DNA of 64,000 nt from CALODL01 sp942492115. Lineage in GTDB: Bacteria > Planctomycetota > Phycisphaerae > UBA1845 > CAIVHJ01. Position 1 is the stretch's first letter; each line of letters opens with the position of its first letter. The stretch is from positions 122,453 to 186,452 of the forward strand of contig CALODL010000009.1 of assembly GCA_942492115.1 (NCBI GenBank), written 5' to 3'. The position numbers and the translations under genes are program-made. Below, one piece after another: positions 37,286 to 46,264 of the stretch. The notes under the pieces are model-generated. The model made no database searches, was not told the origin of the DNA, and saw only the letters and a list, made by a program, of their open reading frames with translations.

Positions 37286-38331
37286 GGCACCTCCCCGGCC
37301 CACGCGGCCTCGGCAAACACGGGGTCGCCGGCCAATGCCCGCCGAGCGAGATCGAAGCGCGCGGTCCACGGCGCCGCCTCGTTGGCCACGCCGCAACGCA
37401 CGCCGCAACGGAAAGCCCGACGCTTCAGCGGCAGGTGCGCGTCGTACAGCATTGAACACAGGTCCGGGGCGACTTCGCCGCCACTGAGCACACGCACACG
37501 TTCGAGCCACCGGCTGAGCGTCCGGCGACCATCTGCGACATCGAGCGCCAGCACTGCCTCGGCCTGGTCGCACAACGCGGCCAGTGACATGCGAAAGATA
37601 GCCGCGAAGCACGTAGGATTGACCGCGTGCAGCGCCACGGCCATGACGCCAAGCAGCGCCTCGCGGAAGAAGTAGTCGTACGGTGTCAGTCGATGTTCGT
37701 GCACTGCGCGGGCCGCCGCATGGTAGAAGACGTGACACGCCTCCCCCATCAGGCGGTAGGCCATCTCGACATCGTCGTAGTACACCGGACGCAGTCCGTC
37801 GGCAAAGGGCCCGTCCAGTCGCATGAGCAGCGCTCGATCCACTGACAGGTTCAGGTTCCAGGCGTGGCGGAATCCGTAATGCTGCCCGGAGATCATGTCG
37901 CCATAGAAGAACACCATCGGTGTCCGCCGGATCATCCCATCGAACACGGTGTCCCGAGCGTCCCGTGACCATGGCGTGTCTCCGAGCACGATGGGGTGCC
38001 CCGCATCATGGGCCGCAAGGTGTTCTGCGACGAACCGCGCTTCCGGCACGATGTCATCATTGACCAGCAGCACGATGGTGCCGCGACTCGCGGCGACCGC
38101 GGCGTTCTTGGCCGCAGAGATCCCCAGCGGCGCGCGTTCGAGTCGGGTGACCTCGAACGGCAGGTCCCGTGGCAGCCGTGGACCACAGTCCGTGGTCGGC
38201 CCATCGAACGCGATAACGACCTCGAACTCATCGGCAGCGCACAGTTGATCGCGCAAGGCGTCGAGAAACCGCGCCAGTGCGACCGGGCGGTTGCGCGACG
38301 GCACGATGAGACTGATGCGCGGGCCGGCCAT
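37276..38331 (-). CDS. Family 2 glycosyltransferase
   Basis: 351 residues from the ATG at 38331, whose codon overlaps the previous stop (TGATG) and has GGAGGA just upstream. The GT-A opening RISLIVPSRNRPVALARFLDAL, the nucleotide-binding GISAAKNAAVAASRG and the DXD-like LVNDDIVPEA (~80-88) identify a GT2 enzyme; YYDDVEMAYRL (~205-215) fits the acceptor or base region. There are no transmembrane helices, so it probably works at the cytoplasmic face. Overlaps on both sides place it firmly in the operon. Confidence 0.85.
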   Translation of the reverse strand: MAGPRISLIVPSRNRPVALARFLDALRDQLCAADEFEVVIAFDGPTTDCGPRLPRDLPFEVTRLERAPLGISAAKNAAVAASRGTIVLLVNDDIVPEARFVAEHLAAHDAGHPIVLGDTPWSRDARDTVFDGMIRRTPMVFFYGDMISGQHYGFRHAWNLNLSVDRALLMRLDGPFADGLRPVYYDDVEMAYRLMGEACHVFYHAAARAVHEHRLTPYDYFFREALLGVMAVALHAVNPTCFAAIFRMSLAALCDQAEAVLALDVADGRRTLSRWLERVRVLSGGEVAPDLCSMLYDAHLPLKRRAFRCGVRCGVANEAAPWTARFDLARRALAGDPVFAEAAWAGEVPCG

Positions 38332-39326
38332 CAAGTCCTCCGCCGCCGAGCAATCAGCCACATATGGGATGACCGCCGCGCGGCCACCAGAAACGACTGG
38401 AACGCCTGGCCGGCTTCGCCCCAGCGGTTGATCAGGACGTCATGCAGAAACGGCTGGGCGGCCAAATCAATGTCGCCCGCCAGCACGTGCCGGCGCACGA
38501 TCTCCGCATCCAGCTCACCCGGCGTGCTGATCTCCAGGACGTCGAAACCGCAGCGTGCTGCAAGCGTCGCAAGGGCATCCGGATGGAAGTAATTCAAATG
38601 CTCGTGATCGAACGTGCCGGAGCGCAAGCCAAGCGTGGCCACGTCAAAGCCCTTGACGTTGGGGCAACTGAGCACGAGCAGTCCGCCGGCTCCGAGCAAT
38701 TCATGGCAGCGGTCGATGAAATCGGCCGGATCGAACAGGTGCTCGATGACCTCGAATGCCACAACGACATCTACCTGCCCGATCGCACCGACCCGCTCGA
38801 TTGGCGTCTCGAGGGTTTCGAGTCCCCGGCCGCGACAGGTCTCCGCCAGATCAGGCGTGGGCTCAACGGCCACGATGCGTTCGAACCGGCCAGTCCGGCG
38901 CAACGTCTCACAAAACGTCCCGAAGCCGGCGCCGACCTCGAGCACGGTCCGTGCGCCGGGCTGTAGACGATCCACCGCCTCGAGCAGCCGGGCCGCACGC
39001 GGCTCGAATATGCGGGTCCGCCGGGCGGCTTCGGTGACCGGGAACACGTGGCGGTTCCAATACGCGTAATTGGCGCTGGTCGCGTAGAAGGTGTGCAGCA
39101 GCACGGGCGAGGGCCGTGGATTCGTATACACCGTTTCGCATGCTCGACACTGCTGGTACGCAAAACCGTCCTTCGTACCAAACACCTCGGGCACGTCACC
39201 GGCACAGGCCGGACAACGAACCCAGACCCATTCGCTCCGGCGGTCCAGCAGCATGCGTCGATCGGCCTCGAGACAACTCTGCTTGTCGGCCATCAGTGCC
39301 GCTGGACGAATGTCCTCGACGTGCAT
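38331..39326 (-). CDS. SAM methyltransferase with N-terminal zinc site
   Basis: 331 residues from the ATG at 39326, five bases past the upstream stop; longer in-frame starts exist inside the upstream gene. A four-Cys zinc site comes first (VRCPACAGDV ... QQCRACETVYTNPRP). A class I methyltransferase core follows: VLEVGAGFGTFCETL (motif I), VVAFEVIEHLFDP (motif IV region) and LVLSCPNVKGFD. This architecture is common in sugar C- or O-methyltransferases of polysaccharide clusters. It probably modifies one sugar of the glycan made here. No Shine-Dalgarno is obvious, as expected for coupled translation. Confidence 0.8.
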   Translation of the reverse strand: MHVEDIRPAALMADKQSCLEADRRMLLDRRSEWVWVRCPACAGDVPEVFGTKDGFAYQQCRACETVYTNPRPSPVLLHTFYATSANYAYWNRHVFPVTEAARRTRIFEPRAARLLEAVDRLQPGARTVLEVGAGFGTFCETLRRTGRFERIVAVEPTPDLAETCRGRGLETLETPIERVGAIGQVDVVVAFEVIEHLFDPADFIDRCHELLGAGGLLVLSCPNVKGFDVATLGLRSGTFDHEHLNYFHPDALATLAARCGFDVLEISTPGELDAEIVRRHVLAGDIDLAAQPFLHDVLINRWGEAGQAFQSFLVAARRSSHMWLIARRRRT

Positions 39327-39330
39327 GGGT

Positions 39331-40536
39331 TCAGTGTTTGGCCTGGGCATGTCGCGCATACTTCCGCCTGACGTCGGGATCTTGGAGTTTGACCACGCCG
39401 TAGGCCGACGCCCCGCCCCACGCATCGTGCTTATGCCACTGACCGTCTTCGATCCACCACACCCGGGGGTTGCGGAAGGTGTCCGCAACGCGATCGAACT
39501 CGGTCTCATCCATGTCAACATATTCGAGCCACCGCTCGAGATCACGCCGTGGCTTGACGTGATCGTAGCGCCGGACCATCTCAATGCCCTCCGCGCGGGT
39601 CATGTAGCCGTCGCGAATGTCCTTGGAAGCGTGGTCTGACGCCCGGCCATAACCAAACTTGATGAACTTCATGTAGTCGTGCAGGCCGTTCTCATGCATG
39701 TCGTCGAGATTGGACATCGTCCGGTAGGTCCGCTCGAACGGCAGGCGGGCACACTCGAAACCATACTCCTCGGTCATTGCCCGCGTGTGTTCGTTAGGAT
39801 CCCATTTGAAGAAATTGCCAACATAAATCCCCTGCACGCCAACGCGTACCAGATCTTCGTCCGAGGGATAACGCAGCCACGCAAGATCGCGCGAACCAAG
39901 GCCGGCCGAGGCGTCGACCATCTGCTGCCAATCATAACCGCGCAGGTCGTGCTCCATGACCGTGCGTTTGTTGTACTCGACACAATCGTCAGGCGAGAAC
40001 ATCCCCGCGACGCTCCACGTGATCTCGCCCCACACGACCAGTGGAATGTTGAAATCCACGGCCACGCGCAGCGGTACGGTCTTGATCCCCGCGTGCGCAT
40101 GCCAGTTCATATCACCCATCTTGTGGAAACACGCCCGATTGAGTGCCTTGAGCGTATCGACGCTCGGCCCGAAAATGAGATGATCGACCCCAAACACATC
40201 ACGCATGCGGTCGAGGTTGCCCTGCCCCTCGGGCAGGTAGTTGTTGCCGTGATAGGTTACGAGTAGAGGCTTGAGGCCATAGACCCTGGTGATCAAGTGC
40301 GTCTGCCAATAACTGTCTTTGCCGCCACTGACCGGTATGATGCAGTCCCAGTTGCTGCCGTCGCGACACGTGTTTTCTTTGATCAGACGTTCGAATCGTG
40401 CCTGACGCCGGGCCCAGAAAGACTCATCGAGGCCATTGAGTTCGGCCGCCACATGACATGCGCTGCACACGCCATCATCATCGAACATCATGTTGACGGC
40501 CGCCTCGGGATAGACACATCTGGCGCAGTATCGCAT
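39331..40536 (-). CDS. wbuX: N-acetyl sugar amidotransferase (WbuX/PseA-like)
   Basis: 401 residues from the ATG at 40536 (AGGTGG 5 bases upstream; a GTG three codons earlier is possible). The N-terminus has a zinc-type RYCARCVYPEAAV ... VCSACHVA pair, then the PP-loop ATP-pyrophosphatase motif IIPVSGGKDSYWQ (~80), as in the N-acetyl sugar amidotransferase family (PseA, WbpG, LegG). These enzymes turn an acetamido group into an acetamidino group using ammonia from a HisH/HisF-like pair; both partners are encoded nearby (HisF-like directly upstream, HisH-like two genes further). Strong context and motif support; the exact sugar is unknown. Confidence 0.88.
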   Translation of the reverse strand: MRYCARCVYPEAAVNMMFDDDGVCSACHVAAELNGLDESFWARRQARFERLIKENTCRDGSNWDCIIPVSGGKDSYWQTHLITRVYGLKPLLVTYHGNNYLPEGQGNLDRMRDVFGVDHLIFGPSVDTLKALNRACFHKMGDMNWHAHAGIKTVPLRVAVDFNIPLVVWGEITWSVAGMFSPDDCVEYNKRTVMEHDLRGYDWQQMVDASAGLGSRDLAWLRYPSDEDLVRVGVQGIYVGNFFKWDPNEHTRAMTEEYGFECARLPFERTYRTMSNLDDMHENGLHDYMKFIKFGYGRASDHASKDIRDGYMTRAEGIEMVRRYDHVKPRRDLERWLEYVDMDETEFDRVADTFRNPRVWWIEDGQWHKHDAWGGASAYGVVKLQDPDVRRKYARHAQAKH

Positions 40537-40563
40537 CAGTTCCACCTCGGCCCAATGGTCCTG

Positions 40564-41382
40564 TCAAATCGTGTAGCCCAGAATCGGTTCACGAACGTCC
40601 GCCCCGACCGCGAACAGTTCCCGCTTGGCCTGGTACACGCTGTGCTCAGTGTAATTGAACATATTGGCTGCGGCCACAGCGGCCGCACCGCCCTGTTCGA
40701 TCCCTTCACGCAGGTGGGACCATGTCCCCGCACCGCCCAATGCAATGACAGGGATGGTCAGCGCCGCCGTCATTCTGCTGATCAGTGCCAGGTCGTACCC
40801 CTGTCCTCGACCATCGCGATCGATCGATTGAATCACGACTTCGCCTGCCCCCCGCGCCTCGCACTCGCGGGCCCACGTGATCGGATCACGACCGGTTGTC
40901 GTGCGCCCACCCTCGGCATACACCTGCCAGACGTCAGCAGCACCTTCGACGGCCCGGACGTCAATGCATATCACGATGCACTGCGCGCCGAAGACTCGGG
41001 CGCAGTCATCAATGAACGTCGGATCGACCACAGCCTGGGTATTGATGACGATCTTGTCGGCCCCGAGACGCAAGCGCTCGGCGCAGTCATCCAACGTACG
41101 GATGCCGCCGCCGAACGCCAGCGGCATGAAGCAGCGCCTGGCGATGTGCTCCAGGATCACCAACGGCGTCGAACTGTTGGCAGCGTGGAGATCGTCACGC
41201 CCCATGTCGTATGACCCCGTCCGGCTGATGTCCAGATAGATCAGTTCATCGGCGGCCCAGTCGCTCAACCGCTCAACGATGGTCGTGGGATCGCCGAGCC
41301 GCTGATAGCGCTGAAAGCCTTTGCTCTGGACCGCTACGCCATTGCGCATCAGGACGACGGGGATGATGCGATGCTTGACCAT
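40564..41382 (-). CDS. wbuZ: HisF-like sugar amidation protein WbuZ
   Basis: 272 residues, a (beta-alpha)8 barrel of the HisF/HisA superfamily: RIIPVVLMRNG, YLDISRTGS, PLAFGGGIRT, ADKIVINTQA, CIDVRA, VVIQSIDRDG and IPVIALGGAGT. In histidine-making HisF the first strand reads CLDVKDG with an essential Asp; here that Asp is missing (VVLMRNG), as in the WbuZ subfamily linked to glycan amidation. The second catalytic Asp position is kept (IDVRA). So it probably channels ammonia to the amidotransferase rather than making imidazole glycerol phosphate. AAGGGG lies 4 bases before the ATG. Confidence 0.85.
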   Translation of the reverse strand: MVKHRIIPVVLMRNGVAVQSKGFQRYQRLGDPTTIVERLSDWAADELIYLDISRTGSYDMGRDDLHAANSSTPLVILEHIARRCFMPLAFGGGIRTLDDCAERLRLGADKIVINTQAVVDPTFIDDCARVFGAQCIVICIDVRAVEGAADVWQVYAEGGRTTTGRDPITWARECEARGAGEVVIQSIDRDGRGQGYDLALISRMTAALTIPVIALGGAGTWSHLREGIEQGGAAAVAAANMFNYTEHSVYQAKRELFAVGADVREPILGYTI

Positions 41383-41391
41383 GTGACCCCT

Positions 41392-42492
41392 TCAAGAAAT
41401 CCGCTGATACAGCACCTGGCGGTAGTCACCGTCGTGCCCGTGAAACAGGTCGAAATCCTTGTAGAGTTGCTTGAACACCTCGCGATCGATGGGATACCGC
41501 GTTGATGGAATGCGTTCGTACCCACGATTGACCACGCCGGCACGATCCATGTTGTTGTGCAGAAAATAGTGCCGCACACAGCGGTGAATCTGATCCATGT
41601 ACTCGAGCAGGGTTGTCCACGGCACCTCGGACAGACTGAACGTGTTGATCATCAGGTCGACGCTGCGTTCCGCAAGAGTCGGCAACGCGAAATGCGGAAG
41701 TAACTGCACTCCGCCGGCGGGTGGCCCGATTCTTGCAGCCGTGTCTTCGCCGTAGAGCAAGACCGGACGACCCGGAGCTGCACACAACAGGTAATACGCG
41801 GCCAGCACCAGGGTTTCTGGCAGATCGAAGTCGATATACGTGCACGTCGGCGACACCTGCAACAAATAGTACGCCAGACCACCGTAGCCACCACCGATCT
41901 CGGCGATCACCGGGCAGTCCAGGCCCCGGGTCATCTCCGCCGCCTGTACGGCCAGAGCGTGGAATCGCGTGGCCTTGGGGGCGACCAGGTGGCCGTCGAT
42001 CATATAGCCCCACGGATTGCCGACCTGAGGACTGGCCAGAGCCTCGAGCGGATGATCGACAATCTCCCGCCAGATGAGATAGTTGCGCACGACATTGTGC
42101 TGGAAGCGACTGACGAAAGGCTCGACGCGGCCGGCCAATTGGTCGTAGCGGGCGTACTCCTTGACGATCGGGCCGAGCTCGTTTCTCCAGAAATGGGCCA
42201 GACGTTCACCCGCCGGCCCCAGACGGTTGGCCAGCAGGTCATCGTACAGAGTCTTGCGTTCGGCAAGATACACGGCCCATTCGCCCTCGACTCGATAAGG
42301 CGCGGACAGTTCTGAACCATCACGCACCATGGCCTGGTACATGCGTGCGACCCGGTCGATGATCTGATTGTGAATATCGTCCGGTATCCTGTGCGGTCGC
42401 GCGGCCAACCCCGCACTCAAGTGGTCCTCGGCGATCCACGGGGTCGGATCGAACGGCGTGACAGTCTGAGTTCCTTTGGCCGTGTTCATCAT
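41392..42492 (-). CDS. Putative sugar O-methyltransferase
   Basis: 366 residues; the ATG at 42492 overlaps the HisH-like stop (ATGA), and the next codon is also ATG. After a helical N-terminal region (~1-160) comes a class I methyltransferase core with VIAEIGGGYGGLAYYLL (~190-207), YIDFDLPETLVLAAYYL, and SVDLMINTFSLSEVPWTTLLEYM. This GGGYGG plus IDxPE combination is typical of the 'putative sugar O-methyltransferase' family found in polysaccharide loci. It separates the HisF- and HisH-like genes of the amidation triad. Substrate unknown. Confidence 0.8.
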   Translation of the reverse strand: MMNTAKGTQTVTPFDPTPWIAEDHLSAGLAARPHRIPDDIHNQIIDRVARMYQAMVRDGSELSAPYRVEGEWAVYLAERKTLYDDLLANRLGPAGERLAHFWRNELGPIVKEYARYDQLAGRVEPFVSRFQHNVVRNYLIWREIVDHPLEALASPQVGNPWGYMIDGHLVAPKATRFHALAVQAAEMTRGLDCPVIAEIGGGYGGLAYYLLQVSPTCTYIDFDLPETLVLAAYYLLCAAPGRPVLLYGEDTAARIGPPAGGVQLLPHFALPTLAERSVDLMINTFSLSEVPWTTLLEYMDQIHRCVRHYFLHNNMDRAGVVNRGYERIPSTRYPIDREVFKQLYKDFDLFHGHDGDYRQVLYQRIS

Positions 42493-43112
42493 GGCGTCCA
42501 CTTTGCAAAGTTGCGTAACAGCTTCAGCCCATCACGCTGGCTCTTCTCCGGATGAAACTGCACGCCGAAGACATGATCATGCTGAATTGCTGCGGCCAGC
42601 GGTCCGCCATAGTCGCATGTGGCCACGACCACATCCGGGGCTGCCGGCTGCAGCTCGTAACTGTGCACGAAGTAAAACGAGCACATCGGTGGCAAACCAT
42701 CGAACAGCGGGCACCCCGCAGTCCACGACACGGGGCTCCAGCCCACATGCGGAATCGGAAGGCGCGACCCATCCGGTGCAATCCGCACGACACGTCCGCC
42801 GACAATCCCGAGTCCGGCACGCGTATCGAATTCCTGGCCTTCGTCGGCCAGCACCTGCATTCCGACACAAATCCCCAGAAACGGCTTCCCTGATGTCTCG
42901 ATATGGTGGCGCACAGCACCACCCCAGTCGCTGTTGTCCAAGCAGTCCATGGCCGCGCCGAACGCACCCACGCCCGGGAGCACTGCATGCGACACACCGT
43001 CCAGATCGCTGGGCGCACGGACCTCAACAGGGTCGAGCTCCAGGTGCGTCAGCGCGTTCCATACGGATCCGAAGTTGCCCGCCCCATAGTTGATTACACC
43101 AATGCCCATCAT
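42489..43112 (-). CDS. wbuY: HisH-like glutamine amidotransferase WbuY
   Basis: 207 residues, class I glutamine amidotransferase: INYGAGNFGSV, LPGVGAFGAAM, the nucleophile in GICVGMQVLAD (Cys ~83), and the His-Glu pair in FGVQFHPEKSQRDG. Length and motifs match HisH, but there is no histidine operon here, and the gene sits with the WbuX- and WbuZ-like genes. It should release ammonia from glutamine for the sugar amidation reaction. ATGA overlap with the upstream PseG-like gene implies coupled translation. Confidence 0.87.
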   Translation of the reverse strand: MMGIGVINYGAGNFGSVWNALTHLELDPVEVRAPSDLDGVSHAVLPGVGAFGAAMDCLDNSDWGGAVRHHIETSGKPFLGICVGMQVLADEGQEFDTRAGLGIVGGRVVRIAPDGSRLPIPHVGWSPVSWTAGCPLFDGLPPMCSFYFVHSYELQPAAPDVVVATCDYGGPLAAAIQHDHVFGVQFHPEKSQRDGLKLLRNFAKWTP

Positions 43113-44161
43113 GCCTGCAGGGTCACGCGGACCCGATCATGTTCGAGGATGCCGTGCGCAATGCGCTCGGCAGCAGCGCCATCAATGAGCCCGGCGCAGG
43201 CCCGATGCATCGCCAGCAACTCCGCCCGGTGACTCTCGAGATGAGCAACGTAAGCCTGGGCCGCTGCGCTGGCTGACACCAACGGATAACCGGCCGAGAG
43301 GGCGACCTGGCGATCGACCAGTTCTTCGACCAGGAACGTGTGTCGCCCGTTGTCGAAGAGATTGATCGACGGCAATCCTGCAAACACGGCCTCATAGGTC
43401 ACCGTGCCACCCGCCAGAACAGCCAGGGCGCATGTCCGCATGACCCGCCACATCGAGTCGCTGGTCTTGGCCAGGATGATTTCGTGGCGACCGTTGCGGC
43501 TGACACAATCGACCAGGGCGGTGTACGAATGTGCGTAGCCTTCTCCCAGGAGAACCCACAGCAAAAGCGGCCGCTCGATCGCACACAATGACTCCAACAC
43601 CTGCAAAGTCTTGTTGCCCGCATCCGCCCCGCCCATCGAAATAGCCACTGCCAGTGGATCCATCTCCAGATTTGCAGCGTACTGTACGGTGGTGATCCGG
43701 ACGCACTGCCGGCGGACGACAGCGTACTCGAGCCCCGTACGCAACTGGCCCCGCAGGCGATCGAGCGGCCAGTCAGGCCCGCAGCACCGGGTGCGATGAA
43801 AGATGAGGTCGACGTCGGCGATGTGTTCGAATGTTGGACAGACACTGACAGTCATGGCCTGTTGCCGCAGCTCAGCGCATGCCCGCGCATCGAAGCGCTC
43901 GAGATCGAAGACCACAATCTCCGGCGCGATGGTGCCGATGCGCTGCAATGCCTGCTCATCGTGCTCGACGATGACGTACTCAACGCCCTGACCATGTAAC
44001 AGCGTCTCGACGTACGCATCGCCTATGACGAGAATATGCACGCTGGCTGTCTCGAGCATCTGCAACGCAATGGAACGACAGCGCATGACGTGACCCAGCC
44101 CATCGCGGGTCGAGCCACGACATAGAAACAGCACACGCCGCTGGCGGCCCCGGCGCATCAT
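43109..44161 (-). CDS. PseG/SpsG-like nucleotide-sugar hydrolase or GT
   Basis: 350 residues from the ATG at 44161 (ATGA overlap with the synthase stop). A MurG/GT28-like GT-B fold: LFLCRGSTRDGLGHVMRCRSIA contains the Gly-His region whose His is catalytic in PseG, and ISMGGADAGN, VLAGGTVTYEAVFAGLPSI and LFDNGRHT follow in order. PseG removes UDP from the altrose sugar before condensation with phosphoenolpyruvate in pseudaminic acid synthesis; SpsG relatives act in spore-coat glycan loci. Being directly after the NeuB-like gene supports the PseG-type role, though a glycosyltransferase cannot be excluded. Confidence 0.78.
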   Translation of the reverse strand: MMRRGRQRRVLFLCRGSTRDGLGHVMRCRSIALQMLETASVHILVIGDAYVETLLHGQGVEYVIVEHDEQALQRIGTIAPEIVVFDLERFDARACAELRQQAMTVSVCPTFEHIADVDLIFHRTRCCGPDWPLDRLRGQLRTGLEYAVVRRQCVRITTVQYAANLEMDPLAVAISMGGADAGNKTLQVLESLCAIERPLLLWVLLGEGYAHSYTALVDCVSRNGRHEIILAKTSDSMWRVMRTCALAVLAGGTVTYEAVFAGLPSINLFDNGRHTFLVEELVDRQVALSAGYPLVSASAAAQAYVAHLESHRAELLAMHRACAGLIDGAAAERIAHGILEHDRVRVTLQA

Positions 44162-45156
44162 TCGAACTGGTCCCATTGAAGCGATTCACATGGCTCGATC
44201 GTACGCTTGGCGCGACGCCCGACCACGCGTGCGCCGTCGTTGGGAGCCAGCGGCCCTTCCGGGCGCACGATCAGCAGATCTTCTTCGCCAATCACGTGGC
44301 CGGCTTCGATGCGCCGTGCCGCGTACACACTCCGTCGGGCCCGTGGTTTGACGCCAGCTTCGTCCGGTCGAATCTTGCTCGTCTCCGGCTGACAGGCGTC
44401 GAAAGCGGCCCGCAGGTCGGCGACGTAACCCGCGAAGGATTCCGGCTCGAGCGCGTAGGCGTGATCGAAACCGCAGGCGGTACGGTCGTATGTCAGGTGC
44501 TTCTCGATCCACGTCGCCCCGAGGGCCACGGCAATGGCCCCGGCAAGGCTCGATTCGGTGTGATCGGACAGACCGACGGGCAATCCGAATGCCGCCCGCA
44601 ACACCGTGATGAAATTGAGATTCATCTGATCGAGCGGGCACGGGTAAGCGGACACGCAGTGCATCAACACGACATCATCGTGTCCGGTGGACAGGATGCC
44701 GTTGACTGCCTCTTCGATCTCGCCAAGCGTTGCCATGCCGGTCGAAACGATCATCTTGCGTCCAAGCTCCGCTGCCTGGCGCAACAACTGACCGTTGTTC
44801 AGGTCGCACGACGCCATCTTGATATACGGCACATCGAAGGCATGCAACAACTCGAGCCCGCGGCGATCAAAGACCGAAGCACTGACGGGCATGTTTCTGT
44901 CTCGACAGTACGTCACCAGCTCTGCATAGTCGTCATCGCTCAGCATCGCCTGACGGCGCAACTCGAAGACCTCGTTTTCACGATAGACACCTTCTTCGTA
45001 GAGCCGCGGCAAATAGAGCCCCTCTGGGTAGATAACCTGAAATTTGACCGAGTCCGCCCGCGCATCGACGGCGTGATCGACGAGGCGCCGGGCCGCCTGG
45101 AGCCGCCCACCGTGATTCGTCCCCGCCTCGGCGATGATGTGCAGTGCTTCAGCCAT
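44158..45156 (-). CDS. Nonulosonic acid synthase (NeuB/PseI/SpsE-like)
   Basis: 332 residues from the ATG at 45156, overlapping the upstream stop by 8 bases. A TIM barrel opens IIAEAGTNHGG and has DSVKFQVI, PYIKMASCDLNN, MIVSTGMATLGEIEEAV, MHCVSAYPCPLDQMNL, GLSDHT and GATWIEKHLT, all hallmark NeuB-family segments; a C-terminal SAF (antifreeze-like) domain spans ~280-332 (RRSVYAARRIEAGHVI). It condenses phosphoenolpyruvate with a 6-carbon sugar to form a sialic-acid-like nonulosonic acid. Which of NeuB, PseI, LegI or SpsE it is cannot be decided by eye, so no symbol is given. Confidence 0.9.
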   Translation of the reverse strand: MAEALHIIAEAGTNHGGRLQAARRLVDHAVDARADSVKFQVIYPEGLYLPRLYEEGVYRENEVFELRRQAMLSDDDYAELVTYCRDRNMPVSASVFDRRGLELLHAFDVPYIKMASCDLNNGQLLRQAAELGRKMIVSTGMATLGEIEEAVNGILSTGHDDVVLMHCVSAYPCPLDQMNLNFITVLRAAFGLPVGLSDHTESSLAGAIAVALGATWIEKHLTYDRTACGFDHAYALEPESFAGYVADLRAAFDACQPETSKIRPDEAGVKPRARRSVYAARRIEAGHVIGEEDLLIVRPEGPLAPNDGARVVGRRAKRTIEPCESLQWDQFE

Positions 45157-46264
45157 TGAGGTGCACCTGTGGAACGACGGCATCAATTGCCTGGTTGTAC
45201 GCGACGATATCGGCGAGGAACCGCTCGAAAGCGTGGTCGACGGTGGCGTAGAGCGTATGCCAACGCTCGCGCGCCTGTGCGACCAGGCCGGGGAGCTCGT
45301 CCAGACGGCGGTAGCGGTCGATTACGGCGTCGAAGAGGCTGCCCCCATCGAACATGTCGATGTCCCACTCTCCCAGACCGTGTGTCGCCATGGTACTCGA
45401 AGCGCGCTCGTCATAACTGATATTGATATTCGCAGTCCCGAATGCCATACACGGAAGCGTGGCATGCAGCCTGTAAGACACGCTCAAACGGCACGTGCGC
45501 AACAGAGACAAGTAGCTGTACACATCACCGGTGTAGACGTAGTCGACGTCGTCGAGCGTCGCGGCAAATGGGATATCACGGTGATCGTGACATAGCACGC
45601 GTACCGGCCCAAGTGTTTCGGACCGCAAGAATGCGATGAGCTCCTCCAAAGTGTGTCGAACCTGTGCCTGATCACTGAGGGGAACGTTCATCAGGTTCGG
45701 ATGACGCACCGATATCAATACGCCCGAACGATCACCGCGCGGTACCGCCGGCAGGCGTTCCGTAATACGATCGAGGAACACTGTGGGACAGCCACCGAGT
45801 TGGGCATTGGAACATCCGATGGCATGCAGGTACATCAACGTGGCGTCGTCGCGTACGAGTGAGTGCCGGGCCTTGTCGTTCAGAGCCCGGATGACGCGAT
45901 CCGGCATGGCGTCGGTACGTGTGACCAGTTCGCGACGGCGATTGTAGATGCGGCCCCGGGACAGGCTGAATAACAGCAATGGAGGCTCGAGTGCGGACAA
46001 CGCGTCGAGATCGACATCGAGCTCACCATTCTCGTATAGATTCCCGCCGCCAACGATCACGCCGTGGCCGTACTGATTGATCTCATGGATTGTTCGAGCG
46101 GTCAGCCCGGCAGTAGCGTGCGTTTCGTAGCGTGCTGTCGCCGGCAGCGCGATGATATTGACCACCTGGCCGAACGTGTCTTGCAACAACTGCCGCAGCC
46201 CAACGTGGATGGCCTCATTCCCCACGTTGAACCCCTTCGGCTGGATGCAAAACAGTGTGATCAC
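45149..46264 (-). CDS. Polysaccharide pyruvyl transferase-like protein
   Basis: 371 residues, starting at the GTG at 46264 that overlaps the cytidylyltransferase stop (GTGA), with GAGGAG upstream. The N-terminus FCIQPKGFNVGNEAIHVGL (nucleotide-binding turn), GHGVIVGGGNLYENGEL, SVRHPNLM, VLCHDHRDIPFA and SVSYRLHATLPCMAFGTANINISYD match the WcaK/PS_pyruv_trans family. Members add a pyruvate ketal to a sugar, but many relatives in such loci are uncharacterised. It sits between the cytidylyltransferase and the nonulosonic acid synthase. Confidence 0.8.
   Translation of the reverse strand: MITLFCIQPKGFNVGNEAIHVGLRQLLQDTFGQVVNIIALPATARYETHATAGLTARTIHEINQYGHGVIVGGGNLYENGELDVDLDALSALEPPLLLFSLSRGRIYNRRRELVTRTDAMPDRVIRALNDKARHSLVRDDATLMYLHAIGCSNAQLGGCPTVFLDRITERLPAVPRGDRSGVLISVRHPNLMNVPLSDQAQVRHTLEELIAFLRSETLGPVRVLCHDHRDIPFAATLDDVDYVYTGDVYSYLSLLRTCRLSVSYRLHATLPCMAFGTANINISYDERASSTMATHGLGEWDIDMFDGGSLFDAVIDRYRRLDELPGLVAQARERWHTLYATVDHAFERFLADIVAYNQAIDAVVPQVHLNG

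Noticed and set aside
36827..37675. Long plus-strand frames opposite the glycan operon (also near 40297, 44176, 48821, 57693)
   Set aside because: High-GC antisense shadows; the minus-strand genes carry clear family motifs and overlapping start/stop signals.
40564..43112. HisF and HisH homologues read as histidine biosynthesis genes
   Set aside because: No other his genes nearby, the first catalytic Asp of HisF is missing, and the neighbour is a sugar amidotransferase.
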